Shown: positions 16,027 to 25,040, numbered from the stretch's first letter. The stretch: 64,000 bases of DNA from Porphyrobacter sp. (GCA_016125555.1 WGLN01000006.1:1-64000); one strand, 5' to 3'. Made by a program: numbers and translations. Notes: a model not told the origin generated them from the letters alone.

Positions 16027-18414
16027 TCACGGCAGCGCGTAGGCGATCACTTCGTCGCCGACCGGCGTCTCCATGAAGTGGTGCCCGCCCGCGTAGATCA
16101 CGACATATTGCTTGCCGCCCACCGAATAGGTCATCGGCGTGGCCTGTCCGCCGGCGGGAAGCACGTCGCTCCACAGCTGCTTGCCGGTCGCAAGGTCGAT
16201 GGCGCGGATCAGGTTGTCGGTCGATGCGGCGATGAAGATGAGGCCGCTGGCGGTCACCACCGCGCCGCCGTTGTTGGGGGTGCCGATGGTCACCGGCAGC
16301 ATCGAGGGGATGCCGAAAGGCCCGTTGGTGCGCGCCTCGCCGAAGGGGCGGTCCCAGATCGTCTTGCCGGTCGCCATGTCGATCGCGCGGATCCCGCCAT
16401 AGGGGGGTCGCTTGCACAGCAGCCCGGTGAAGGGCAGCCGCCAGCCGGCGTTGACGTTGACCGCATAGGGCGTGTTGGCCTGCGGCGAGCCCGCGCCCTC
16501 GTTCCCGCCGATCTCGCCGTTCGTCTGGTCGCGCGGCGTCCAGCCGCGCCTTTGCGCCACCTTGCGCGGGACCAGCCTGACATAGTTGGGCATGTCGTTG
16601 TAATTGGCGACGATCACCCCGCGCCGCGGATCGACCGCGATCCCGCCCCAGTCGGTCCCGCCGTTGTAGCCGGGATATTCGATCGAGTGGCGATCGGCGG
16701 TGGGCGGAGTGAAATAGCCGTCATAGGCGGCCTCGCGATACTGGATGCGGCAGACCATCTGGTCGATCGGGGTCATCCCCCACATGTCGCGCTCGGTCAG
16801 CGGCGGCTGGCGCAGCGTGTGCCAGCGCGACACCGGCTGGGTGGGGCTGCGCTCGGCGGGTTCGACCCCGCCCTGCGGCACCTTCATCTCGGCCACCGGG
16901 GTGAGCGGCTTGCCGGTGCGGCGGTCGAGCACGAACAGGTCGCCCTGCTTGGAGGGCAGGATCATCGCGGGCGTGCCCTTCCAGTCGACCAGCGTCGCCT
17001 GCGCGCCGAAATCATAGTCCCACACCCCCTTGTGCACCGCCTGGAACCGCCAGCGCGGCTTGCCGGTCGTGACATCGAGCGCGACCAGCGAGGTGGCGTA
17101 GAAATTCTCCGGCGGACGGCGCTTGCCCGACCAGTAATCGACCGAGGCATTGCCCATCGGCAGATAGACCAGCCCCAGCGCCTCGTCGCCGCTGGCGATG
17201 GTCCACATGTTGGGTGTGCCGCGCGCCCAGATCTGGCCCTCGGGCGGATAGCCGTCCCAGTCGGGGTGCATCATGTCCCATGCCCAGCTGAGCTTGCCTG
17301 TCTTGGCATCGAAGCCGCGGATCACGCCCGAGGGCTCCCAGCGGTTCTGTCCGTCGAGCACCTGGTGGCCGGTCACCACCACCCCGCGCACGATCGTGGG
17401 GGGCGAGTTGATCGAGACGTAGCCGGGCGGGGTGCGCCCCATGCCGATCTTGGTGTCGACCTCGCCATTGGTGCCGAAATCGCGGCACCGCGCGCCGCTG
17501 TGCGCGTCGATCGCGAAAAGCCGCGCGTCGAGCGTGCCGAAGATGATCCGCTGTGCGCACGGGGCGTTCGCCGGGGCGCCGGGCACCGCGTAGTAATCGA
17601 CCCCGCGGCAGGCGGCGGTGTAGGGGATCGCCTTGTCGGGCACCTCGGGATCGAAGCGCCAGCGTTCGCGCCCCGTCGCCGGATCGAGCGCGAGGATCTG
17701 GTCCTTGGGCGTGCAGACGTAGAGCGTGTTGCCGACCTTGAGCGGGGTGTTCTCCGCGCCGTAGGTGCCCTCTGCCGCTTTGGAAGGCAGGTCGCCGGTA
17801 TGGGTCAGCCAGGCGCGGTGAAGCTGATCGACATTGGCGGGCGTGATCTGGCCGAGCGGCGAGAAACGCCGGGCGCTGTAGCTGCCGCCATAGGCCGGCC
17901 AGTCCGCCCCCGGGCTCATCGGTGCGGGGTCGCTCGCGGTGTGGGCCAGCGCGGGAAGCGGCCCGCGCGCCGCCTGCGCGCCGTTATGGGTGAAGAACAC
18001 CGCGAAGACGGCGGCGAGCGCGACCACGCTGAGGCTCGCCCCGATCGACCAGCCCCAGCGGTGCGCGGCGCGGGTCAGCGTCGGCATCACCAGCAGGACC
18101 GCGATCAGCAGCAGCAGCGGTGCGAACAGGCGCGGCACCAGCGCCCAGCCATCGGTGCCGACCTCGGCCAGGGCCCAGATCAGGGTTCCCACGAAGATCG
18201 CGACATAGAGCCATGCGCCGATCATGTTGCCACGCCACAGCAGCACGCCCGAGGCGATCATCGCGATGCCGGTGATGACGTAATAGGCCGACCCGCCGAG
18301 CGATGCGAGCCACGCCCCGCCCGCGGCGAGCACCGCTCCGATGAGGACGAGGAGGACCGCGAGGACCCGCGCGGCGATGGAGTGGCGGTGGCTATCGGTA
18401 TCGGGCATGGGCAT
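16027..18414 (-). CDS. gcd: membrane-bound PQQ-dependent dehydrogenase, glucose/quinate/shikimate family
   Basis: A 795-residue enzyme with four to five N-terminal membrane helices (about residues 15-135) followed by an eight-bladed quinoprotein propeller in the periplasm. DWPAYGGSYSARRFSPL opens the propeller, and VHKGVWDYDFGAQ lies where the catalytic aspartate is found in Gcd. Such enzymes oxidise glucose (or quinate/shikimate) with PQQ and pass electrons to ubiquinone; the quinol oxidase genes directly downstream suit that. The start at 18414 (MPMPDTD) is preferred; 18408 is an alternative. The exact substrate is not certain, and no pqq synthesis genes are seen here. Confidence 0.9.
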   Translation of the reverse strand: MPMPDTDSHRHSIAARVLAVLLVLIGAVLAAGGAWLASLGGSAYYVITGIAMIASGVLLWRGNMIGAWLYVAIFVGTLIWALAEVGTDGWALVPRLFAPLLLLIAVLLVMPTLTRAAHRWGWSIGASLSVVALAAVFAVFFTHNGAQAARGPLPALAHTASDPAPMSPGADWPAYGGSYSARRFSPLGQITPANVDQLHRAWLTHTGDLPSKAAEGTYGAENTPLKVGNTLYVCTPKDQILALDPATGRERWRFDPEVPDKAIPYTAACRGVDYYAVPGAPANAPCAQRIIFGTLDARLFAIDAHSGARCRDFGTNGEVDTKIGMGRTPPGYVSINSPPTIVRGVVVTGHQVLDGQNRWEPSGVIRGFDAKTGKLSWAWDMMHPDWDGYPPEGQIWARGTPNMWTIASGDEALGLVYLPMGNASVDYWSGKRRPPENFYATSLVALDVTTGKPRWRFQAVHKGVWDYDFGAQATLVDWKGTPAMILPSKQGDLFVLDRRTGKPLTPVAEMKVPQGGVEPAERSPTQPVSRWHTLRQPPLTERDMWGMTPIDQMVCRIQYREAAYDGYFTPPTADRHSIEYPGYNGGTDWGGIAVDPRRGVIVANYNDMPNYVRLVPRKVAQRRGWTPRDQTNGEIGGNEGAGSPQANTPYAVNVNAGWRLPFTGLLCKRPPYGGIRAIDMATGKTIWDRPFGEARTNGPFGIPSMLPVTIGTPNNGGAVVTASGLIFIAASTDNLIRAIDLATGKQLWSDVLPAGGQATPMTYSVGGKQYVVIYAGGHHFMETPVGDEVIAYALP

Positions 18415-18801
18415 TCCAGTATTTCTCGCCCCGTTGTTTCTCGCCGCCACGCTTACGGGCGGCGGCAGGGCGGTGTTCCGCGGATTTGGGCGCCTGGGGC
18501 CGGTTCGGCAGGCGGGATCGGCTTAACGGGGCGGTCAGGTGCCCGAACCCACCGGTTTCAGCCACGCAGTTCGCTAACCTGGGTTGGAGACAAGGCGTGT
18601 CGGGCACGGGACGATGCGTGGTTGGGCGCGCAGCCCCGGCCGCGCCAGCAATCGGCTTTACCGTGCAGCTTTCGGGGCGAGCCGCGCCTTGCGGGTTGCG
18701 GCGCGGGCAACATCGTGGTTGCTGGTGCGTTCATCGTTCTCAGCACCGCGCGGCCTCCCTCCGCCTCGCCAGTCCCCGCCGCAAGGAGCAACGGCCCACC
18801 C
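18415..18801. other. Divergent intergenic region between gcd and the antiporter gene
   Basis: 387 bases with no gene I can support. It must hold both divergent promoters, but no convincing -35/-10 pair was found. One hairpin, CGCCGCC (18442-18448) with GGCGGCG (18458-18464), lies 28-50 bases upstream of the gcd start and could fold in its 5' leader. The rest is GC-rich without repeats or RNA genes that I recognise. Confidence 0.5.
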
Positions 18802-21285
18802 ATGCAGGAACAGGCGATCGTCATCGCGTTGGTGGGGGTGCTGGGCATCGGTGCGCAGTGGCTCGCGTGGCGCACCAACCGCCCGGCGATCGTGCTGATG
18901 CTGGGGGCGGGCTTCCTCGCCGGGCCGGTGCTGGGCGTCTTCGATCCCGAGCACGCCTTCGGGGGACTGCTCGAATCGATGGTCGCGATCGGGGTTGCGC
19001 TGGTGCTGTTCGAAGGCGGTCTCAGCCTCAATTTCGCAGAGCTGCGGCACACCAGCAACGCGGTGTGGCGCATGGCGACGATCGGGGTCGCGCTGGGCTG
19101 GCTGTTCGGCGCGCTTGCCGCCAACGCGATCGCGGGGCTGGTGTGGCCGGTGGCGGTGCTGTTCGGCGGCATCCTGGTGGTGACCGGACCGACGGTGGTG
19201 ATGCCGCTGCTGCGCCAGGCGACGGTGCAGCCGCGCCCTGCCTCGCTGCTCAAGTGGGAGGCGATCGTCAACGACCCCACCGGCGCGCTGTGCGCGGTCG
19301 CCGCCTACGAATATTTCCGCCTCTCGGCCGCCGGGGCGACCTGGATCGAGATCATCCCGCCGCTGCTGATGGCCGCTGCATTGGCGGGCGTGCTCGGCTA
19401 TCTCGCGGCGCGCTTCGTGGCCTGGGCCTATCCGCGCGGACTGGTGCCCGAATATCTCAAGGTGCCGGTGCTGTTCGTGATCGTCATCGCGCTGTTCGTC
19501 GTCTGCAACGCGATCGAGCACGAGGCGGGGCTGGTCGCGGTGACGGTGATGGGGGTCGCGCTCGCCAACATGAACGTCCAGTCGCTGCGCTCGATCCACC
19601 CCTTCAAGGAAACCGTGGCGGTGCTGATGGTGTCGGGCATCTTCGTGCTGCTGTCGGCCTCGCTCAAGTGGTCGGACCTCGCCTATCTCAACTGGCGCTT
19701 CGGGCTGTTCCTGCTCGCGCTGCTGTTCATCGTCCGGCCAGCGACGGTGCTGATCACCCTGCTGGGCACCTCGATCCCCTGGAAGGAGCGGCTGTTCGTC
19801 GCCTGGATCGCCCCGCGCGGGATCGTGCTGGTGGCGATCAGCGGGTTGTTCGCGCTGCGCCTCACCGAGCTCGGCTATGCCGATGGCAACGTGCTGATCG
19901 GCCTCAGTTTCGCGGTGGTGGTGGCGACCGTGCTGGCGCACGGCTTCACCGTCGATCTCGCTGCGCGGGTGTTCGGCGTGACCGGCGAGACGCGCCCGGG
20001 CCTGCTGCTGGTCGGCAGCACCCGCTGGACCATCGCGCTCGCCGAGTTGATGCGCGATTTGAAGACCCCGGTGATGATCGTCGATTCGAGCTGGCAGCGG
20101 CTCACCCCGGCGCGGCGCAAGGACCTGCCCTACTACCACGGCGAGATCCTCAACGAGGCGACCGAGCACAATCTCGATCTCACGCCCTACGAGGCGCTGG
20201 TCGCGGCGACCGAGAACGAGGCCTACAACACGCTGGTGTGCAGCGAGTTCGCCTACGAGATCGGGCGCGATGCGGTCTACCAGATCGGCGAGCCGGGGGA
20301 CGAGGACGATCCCCAGGCCATGCCCGAGGCGCTGCGCGGGCGGGCGCTGTTCGAATCCGGCTACGGGGTGGACGACATTTCGCAAAGGCTCGAACAAGGC
20401 TGGGAGCTGCGCAAGACCAAGCTTTCGGAAAACTTCCGCTTCGAGGATGCCAAGGACGTGCTGCCCCCCGCCGCCAACATGCTGATGCTGCTCAAGGAGG
20501 ATGGTCGCATGCAGTTCTTCACCCACGCCGCCCGCCCCAAGCCCGGCCCCGGCGACACCGTGATCAGCTTCGCCCCGCCCAAGGACCGTTCGGCCCCCAA
20601 GCGCGATGCCAAGCGCGACCCCAAGGGCGACCCGAAAGGCGCCAAGCCTGCGGCGAAGGGCGTCGCGATCATGCCTGTCGTGCTCGCCTGCGCGATGCTC
20701 GCCGGCTGCGACGGGATGCGGCAGGACCGCGCCCCCGCGCCCGCGCCCACCGCCAGCCCCTCGCCCGCGCCGTCCTCGATCGTGGCGCCGACCCCGACGC
20801 CGACCCCGACCTCGATCATGCGCCCCGACGTGATCGAACAGAGCCCGCCCCCGCCGCCCGCGCCGCCGCTGCACGTCACGATCGGCTTCGCGGAAGGCGG
20901 CGCCGAATTGTCGGAGGCGGCGGTCGCCAAGCTCGAGAAGATCCTCGCCAGCCCGCGACTTGCCGAGGGCGCCGAGCTTTACATCGGTGCGCACAGCGAT
21001 TCGGGCGGCAGCGACCGGGCCAACATGAAGGTCTCGCGCCAGCGCGGGCAGCTGGTGGAGGACTGGTTCGTCGCCCACGGCATCGCCGAGGACCGCATAA
21101 CGCTGGTCGCCTTTGGCGAGCAGAACCCGGTCGAGCCCAATGCCCTGCCGGACGGCACCCCGAACGAGGAAGGCCGCCGGGCCAATCGCCGGGTCGAGGT
21201 GCGGGTGATCGCTCCCGATGCGGACGCGGCGGACAAGGCCCCGGCGCGCGAGGCGACGCTGGTGGAGATGCTCGACGACCAGTAG
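18802..21285 (+). CDS. Na+/H+ antiporter (CPA1/NhaP-like) continuous with an OmpA-like lipoprotein domain
   Basis: An open frame of 827 residues. Residues 1 to about 395 form a dozen membrane helices of a sodium/proton exchanger, with FEGGLSLN, GPTVVMPLLRQ, NDPTGAL and APRGIVL as family motifs. Residues 396-590 are a TrkA-N-like nucleotide-binding domain. A Lys/Arg/Pro-rich stretch (594-620) follows, then MPVVLACAMLAGC (624-636), which looks like a lipoprotein signal end, a Pro-rich linker, and an OmpA_C peptidoglycan-binding domain (about 691-815, ending NEEGRRANRRVEVRV). No stop separates the two parts. Either this is a fusion, or the OmpA part starts independently at the ATG at 20671 (204 residues). 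Confidence 0.8.
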   Translation: MQEQAIVIALVGVLGIGAQWLAWRTNRPAIVLMLGAGFLAGPVLGVFDPEHAFGGLLESMVAIGVALVLFEGGLSLNFAELRHTSNAVWRMATIGVALGWLFGALAANAIAGLVWPVAVLFGGILVVTGPTVVMPLLRQATVQPRPASLLKWEAIVNDPTGALCAVAAYEYFRLSAAGATWIEIIPPLLMAAALAGVLGYLAARFVAWAYPRGLVPEYLKVPVLFVIVIALFVVCNAIEHEAGLVAVTVMGVALANMNVQSLRSIHPFKETVAVLMVSGIFVLLSASLKWSDLAYLNWRFGLFLLALLFIVRPATVLITLLGTSIPWKERLFVAWIAPRGIVLVAISGLFALRLTELGYADGNVLIGLSFAVVVATVLAHGFTVDLAARVFGVTGETRPGLLLVGSTRWTIALAELMRDLKTPVMIVDSSWQRLTPARRKDLPYYHGEILNEATEHNLDLTPYEALVAATENEAYNTLVCSEFAYEIGRDAVYQIGEPGDEDDPQAMPEALRGRALFESGYGVDDISQRLEQGWELRKTKLSENFRFEDAKDVLPPAANMLMLLKEDGRMQFFTHAARPKPGPGDTVISFAPPKDRSAPKRDAKRDPKGDPKGAKPAAKGVAIMPVVLACAMLAGCDGMRQDRAPAPAPTASPSPAPSSIVAPTPTPTPTSIMRPDVIEQSPPPPPAPPLHVTIGFAEGGAELSEAAVAKLEKILASPRLAEGAELYIGAHSDSGGSDRANMKVSRQRGQLVEDWFVAHGIAEDRITLVAFGEQNPVEPNALPDGTPNEEGRRANRRVEVRVIAPDADAADKAPAREATLVEMLDDQ

Positions 21286-21291
21286 GCGCGG

Positions 21292-22302
21292 CTAGGCGCG
21301 GCGGCGCGGCATCCGGTAGGGCAGCATGAACTGGACGAGGGGCGAGGAGAAGCGCCGCATGTCGAGGCTTTCCTGCACCGCGACCACCTCCTCGCCCGCA
21401 AAGCGCGAGGCCAGCTCGCTGCGCGCGTAGAAGGGCGTATCCTCCCAGGTGCGGCGCACCTCGGCCACCCCGATATCGGAGCGGGTGCGGCGCTCGACCC
21501 GCCACTTGCTCGGTGGCAATTGCGCGATCGGCGGCAGATCGACCGGCTCGGGCACGCCGCTGCGGTCGAACCGCAGCGCGCTGGCGAACAGCGACCCGTC
21601 GCCGCGCTCACCCTCGTAGCACACCGCTGCGCCTTCCTTCAGGTGCGCGCGCGACCAGTGCCAGGTGTTGAACCCCTTCTCGAGCGGCTCGGCCCCGCGG
21701 TTGTGGTCGAGATAGCCCCGGCCCTGCCACGCAATGCCCGGCGATTGCATCTCCACCTCGATCCGCGCGGCGGGCGCGAGGCAGTGCCAGATATGGCTTT
21801 CCCGCCCGTCGAGCGCGAAGGCGGCGCGGTTCAGGGCCTCGGGAAACACCCGCACCGTGCCGCGCACGCGGCGCTGCCACGGCACGAACAGGCGCGTGTC
21901 GCCCTCGTCGATGTCGATGGTGAGCGCCCCGCCCTCCCAGCGCACGCTGCTCGGGCCGATAACGAGGTTCGCCGCATCGCGCTCCACCGCGCCGCGGGTG
22001 CGCTCGGTCATCGCCCAGCGCGCCTGCGGGCCGTAGAGCGCGACGTTGAGCGCGCAGTGGTTGAGCGGATCGCTGCGCCCGCTCTTCTTGTAATAGGGCG
22101 AGAACACGCTGCCCAAGAAGGCGATGATCGTCAGCCCGTGCTGCCCGTCGTCGGAGATGGCGTCGACATACCACCAGGAATAGCCGCCGGGCGGGATCGC
22201 CTCGTCGAAGCGCGGTCCTTCGCGATCACCCGTGCTGCCAGCTGCCCGGACAAGGCTGCCATGGGCACCCCAGCCGCCGGATGGGTCGCGCCCCCGCTGC
22301 AA
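21292..22302 (-). CDS. crtC: carotenoid 1,2-hydratase
   Basis: CrtC adds water across the 1,2 double bond of acyclic carotenoids in the spheroidene/spirilloxanthin routes. Recognised from PPGGYSWWYVDAISDDG, LTIIAFLGSVFSPYY, NVALYG and the tryptophan-rich FNTWHWSRAH region. It lies directly behind crtD with a long overlap. The start is uncertain: the frame contains no ATG or GTG near the expected N-terminus. The only nearby upstream option is TTG at 22302 (336 residues, given here); a TTG at 22116 would remove the conserved GGYSWWYVDA segment. A GTG at about 22230 opens the crtD frame instead. The stop is 6 bases from that of the convergent antiporter/OmpA frame. Confidence 0.85.
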   Translation of the reverse strand: MQRGRDPSGGWGAHGSLVRAAGSTGDREGPRFDEAIPPGGYSWWYVDAISDDGQHGLTIIAFLGSVFSPYYKKSGRSDPLNHCALNVALYGPQARWAMTERTRGAVERDAANLVIGPSSVRWEGGALTIDIDEGDTRLFVPWQRRVRGTVRVFPEALNRAAFALDGRESHIWHCLAPAARIEVEMQSPGIAWQGRGYLDHNRGAEPLEKGFNTWHWSRAHLKEGAAVCYEGERGDGSLFASALRFDRSGVPEPVDLPPIAQLPPSKWRVERRTRSDIGVAEVRRTWEDTPFYARSELASRFAGEEVVAVQESLDMRRFSSPLVQFMLPYRMPRRRA

Positions 22303-23693
22303 TAGAGCCCGGGAAGCCGCGTCCTCGGCCCCTGCCGCTGGAAGGAAGCCGCCCAGCCGTGCGACGCTCTGCCATAGAGCGCGCCGCCCGTGGCCGGGAA
22401 CAGCGCCTCCCAGTCCTGCGGGGTCATCAGCCGGTGGGGGAAAGGGTCTTCCAGCATGAGGCCGCAGCGCCTCAGCGTGGCCGTCATGGCCCTTGTGCAT
22501 CGCTCTCTCTCCTCGGGGCTGTAGTGGTGGACGTCTCCGTCGGCGGGGGCGTTGACGATGATCTGGAGCCGCTCGCGGCCTTCGGGCGCGGGGTCGCCGG
22601 CACGCGCGCCGCGGTCCATCGCGCAGACATAGACGGTCGGCTCGGTGGGAGTGCGGCCGGCGCCGATGTCGCGGAACTCGGCGGCGTAATCGCGCGAGAA
22701 GAACACGTTGTGGTGGGTGAGGTCGAAGCCCGATGTGGCGGTGTGGGCATACCACACCAGCGCCGAGAGCGAGCGTTTGCCGGGCGGGATCGCCGGCACG
22801 GCGCGCGCCGCCGCTTCACCGAAGCGCCCGGTGGCGAGCGCGGACGGATCGCCGTTCATGATGACGATGTCGGCCGCGATGACCTCGCCGCTCACCAGCC
22901 TGACGCCGCTGGCGCGTCCATTGGCGGTCAGCACCTCCGACACGGCTGCGCCGGTGCGCACGCGCGCGCCCTGCCGCTCGCCCAGCCCGGCGAGCGCCTT
23001 CGCCAGCGCATGGATGCCGCCCTCGATCAGCCACACCCCGCGCGCCTCGAGATGGGCGATCAGCATCAGCGTGGCGGGCGCGGCGAAGGGCGAGGAACCG
23101 CAATAGGTGGCATAGCGCCCGAACAATTGCTGCAGCCGCGGATCGGCGAAATGCGCGCCCAGCGCGGTACACATCCGGTCGAAGGGCCGCATGGCGAGCA
23201 GGTCGCGGACCTTCCACGGCCCGATCCGCCACATCATCGGGAAGGGGGTCGCGGCCTTGCCGCCGCGCAGGAACGGGCCCTCGAGCACCTCGAAGATGCG
23301 CTGCGCCTCGGCGGCGAAGGCGCGGTAGCCGGACGCCGCCGCGGGTCCGGCAAAGGCACCCACGGCCGCGGCGCTTCGTTCCGGGTCGGCGAAGAGGTCG
23401 AGATGGCCCGCCGCGTCCCAGGCGTGGCGGGCGAGAACTTCGGCACGGGCGATGCTCACATGGTCCTCGAGCCGCTCCCCGCAGGCGGCGAAGACCTCGT
23501 CGAACACGCTGCGATAGGTGAAAACGGTCGGGCCGCCGTCGATCTCCGCGCCGTCGAGGCTCACGCGCCGCGCCTTCCCGCCGACCCAGGCTTCCTTTTC
23601 GAGCACGATGACCTCGCAGCCGCGGGCGGCGAGCAGCGCGGCGCTGGTCAACCCGCCGATACCGGCCCCGATCACGGCGACTCGTCCGCTCAC
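22131..23693 (-). CDS. crtD: methoxyneurosporene/hydroxy-carotenoid 3,4-desaturase
   Basis: A 520-residue FAD-dependent desaturase that introduces the 3,4 double bond after CrtC. The N-terminal dinucleotide fold is VAVIGAGIGG at residues 5-14, followed by KEAWVGGKARRVSLDG. The C-terminal phytoene-desaturase signature PGLYCSGGATHPAAGVPMAA is intact. The GTG at 23693 is chosen because GGGGAGGA lies directly upstream; an ATG at 23765 would add 24 unrelated residues and overlap the PpsR operator. It shares a promoter region with the divergent crtF. The last 20 or so codons overlap the crtC frame. Confidence 0.93.
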   Translation of the reverse strand: MSGRVAVIGAGIGGLTSAALLAARGCEVIVLEKEAWVGGKARRVSLDGAEIDGGPTVFTYRSVFDEVFAACGERLEDHVSIARAEVLARHAWDAAGHLDLFADPERSAAAVGAFAGPAAASGYRAFAAEAQRIFEVLEGPFLRGGKAATPFPMMWRIGPWKVRDLLAMRPFDRMCTALGAHFADPRLQQLFGRYATYCGSSPFAAPATLMLIAHLEARGVWLIEGGIHALAKALAGLGERQGARVRTGAAVSEVLTANGRASGVRLVSGEVIAADIVIMNGDPSALATGRFGEAAARAVPAIPPGKRSLSALVWYAHTATSGFDLTHHNVFFSRDYAAEFRDIGAGRTPTEPTVYVCAMDRGARAGDPAPEGRERLQIIVNAPADGDVHHYSPEERERCTRAMTATLRRCGLMLEDPFPHRLMTPQDWEALFPATGGALYGRASHGWAASFQRQGPRTRLPGLYCSGGATHPAAGVPMAALSGQLAARVIAKDRASTRRSRPAAIPGGMSTPSPTTGSTG

Positions 23694-23746
23694 CCGTCCT
23701 CCCCGTAGGTCCGTCGCGACAATATCATTGACCTTGTCACTCCATC

Positions 23747-23764
23747 TGTCCAATTGTTTAGACA
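23747..23764. promoter_or_regulatory. PpsR operator (TGT-N12-ACA) between crtD and crtF
   Basis: TGTCCAATTGTTTAGACA is a perfect TGT-N12-ACA palindrome-type site for PpsR/CrtJ, in the gap between the divergent crtD and crtF. On the + strand a TTGTCA (23734-23739), 17-base spacer and TTTAGA (23757-23762) make a plausible crtF promoter whose -10 lies inside the site. On the - strand TTGGAC within the site could be the crtD -35. Binding by PpsR would therefore block both genes. Confidence 0.85.
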
Positions 23765-23788
23765 TATGCCCCGCGAAAACTCCCGCTC

Positions 23789-24913
23789 GTGACCGATTGG
23801 ACGGCCATCTGCACCGGCTGGATCGCGCGCCGCAACCGGGTTTTCGCCAGTCCCCGCTTTCAGCACTGGGCCGCGCGCCTGCCGCTGATCCGCCGCATCG
23901 CGCGCAGCCGCGCCGACGCCGCCTTCGATCTGCTCGCAGGCTTCGCCTATTCGCAGGTCCTGCGCGCCTGGGTCGAGGGCGGACTGTTCGACATCCTGCA
24001 AGACGGCCCCTTGCCCGCCGCGACAGTCGCCGAACGCATGGCGCTGAGCGAGGAGGCGGCACTCACCCTGCTGCGCGCCGGCCGCGCGCTGACGCTCGCC
24101 GAGGAAGCCGGGCCGGACCGCTGGATGCTGGGCGAACAGGGCGCGGTGTTCGCCGCCAATGCCGGCGTGCAGGCGATGGTGCGCCACCACCGGCTGCTCT
24201 ATGCCGATCTTGCCGATCCGCTGGCGCTGCTGCGCGCCGATCGCAAGGAGCCGACCGCGCTGTCGCGCTTCTGGACCTATGCCGGGGCGCTCCACGGGGC
24301 GGGCGAGCGGGGCGAGGACACAAGCGAATATTCCGAGTTGATGGCCGCCTCGCAGCACATCGTGGCGGACGAGGTGCTCGCCTCGGTCGGGTTCCGCGAT
24401 GTCCGCCGGCTGCTCGATGTCGGCGGGGGGCACGGCGCCTTCCTCAAGGCGATCGGCAGCGCCTGGCCGCATCTCGAACTCGGGCTGTTCGACCTGCCCG
24501 AAGTGGCGGAAAAAGGCGGCGCAGTGCTCGCCGAGGCGTTCGGTGCGGCGCGCGTTACGGCGCACCCGGGCAACTTCTTCAGCGACCCGATTCCCGCAGG
24601 CTACGACATGGTGTCGCTGATCCGGATCCTCCACGATCATGACGACGAACCCGCACAAGCCCTGCTCGCCAATATCCGCGCCAGCCTCGTCCCCGGCGCG
24701 CGGCTGCTGATCGCCGAGCCGATGGCGCGCATCCCCGGCGCCGAGCCGATGGGGGAGGCGTTTTTCGGGCTCTACCTGTGGGCGATGGGATCGGGCCGTC
24801 CGCGCAGCCCGGCCGAAATCACGGCGATGCTGACCAAGGCGGGTTTCACGCAGGCTCGGGTCGTCGCAACTGCGCAACCGGTCAACGCAAGCGTGATTAT
24901 TGCACAGGCCTGA
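23789..24913 (+). CDS. crtF: hydroxyneurosporene O-methyltransferase
   Basis: A 374-residue S-adenosylmethionine-dependent methyltransferase that methylates the 1-hydroxyl formed by CrtC. The SAM-binding motif LLDVGGGHGAFL begins at residue 208, and DMVSLIRILHDHDDE is the catalytic region of the plant-type O-methyltransferase family, with the histidine expected for the general base. An N-terminal dimerisation domain (about 40-140) precedes it. The start is GTG at 23789. It is the first gene of the + strand array ahead of bchC, from which it is separated by its own PpsR site and promoter. Confidence 0.93.
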   Translation: MTDWTAICTGWIARRNRVFASPRFQHWAARLPLIRRIARSRADAAFDLLAGFAYSQVLRAWVEGGLFDILQDGPLPAATVAERMALSEEAALTLLRAGRALTLAEEAGPDRWMLGEQGAVFAANAGVQAMVRHHRLLYADLADPLALLRADRKEPTALSRFWTYAGALHGAGERGEDTSEYSELMAASQHIVADEVLASVGFRDVRRLLDVGGGHGAFLKAIGSAWPHLELGLFDLPEVAEKGGAVLAEAFGAARVTAHPGNFFSDPIPAGYDMVSLIRILHDHDDEPAQALLANIRASLVPGARLLIAEPMARIPGAEPMGEAFFGLYLWAMGSGRPRSPAEITAMLTKAGFTQARVVATAQPVNASVIIAQA

Positions 24914-24921
24914 GGGAAAAT

Positions 24922-24939
24922 TGTCCATAAAAATTGACA
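24922..24939 (+). promoter_or_regulatory. PpsR operator overlapping the bchC promoter
   Basis: TGTCCATAAAAATTGACA is a perfect TGT-N12-ACA site in an AT-rich island. Its right half forms a consensus -35, TTGACA (24934-24939), followed by 17 bases and TAGCAC (24957-24962) as a -10. Repressor binding would cover the -35 of the bchCXYZ-puf transcript. The bchC start is about 80 bases downstream. Confidence 0.88.
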
Positions 24940-25040
24940 GTGCTAGGCGTAAAGCGTAGCACACAGTCGGGAGAACGTATCAACGGATTATTCGAGTCGA
25001 CGTTTTCGGCCTCGAATATCCGGGCGGAGAGCGCACACCG

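Noticed and set aside
15811-18801. Upstream extension of the antiporter frame, making a protein of 1824 residues
   Set aside because: The extra thousand residues lie antisense to gcd and part of the CDF gene and are low-complexity; the real N-terminus MQEQAIVIALVGVLG starts at 18802.
18658-21078. 806-codon minus-strand frame opposite the antiporter
   Set aside because: It is a mirror of the antiporter/OmpA coding sequence, with a His/Arg/Asp/Gln-rich translation and no recognisable domain.
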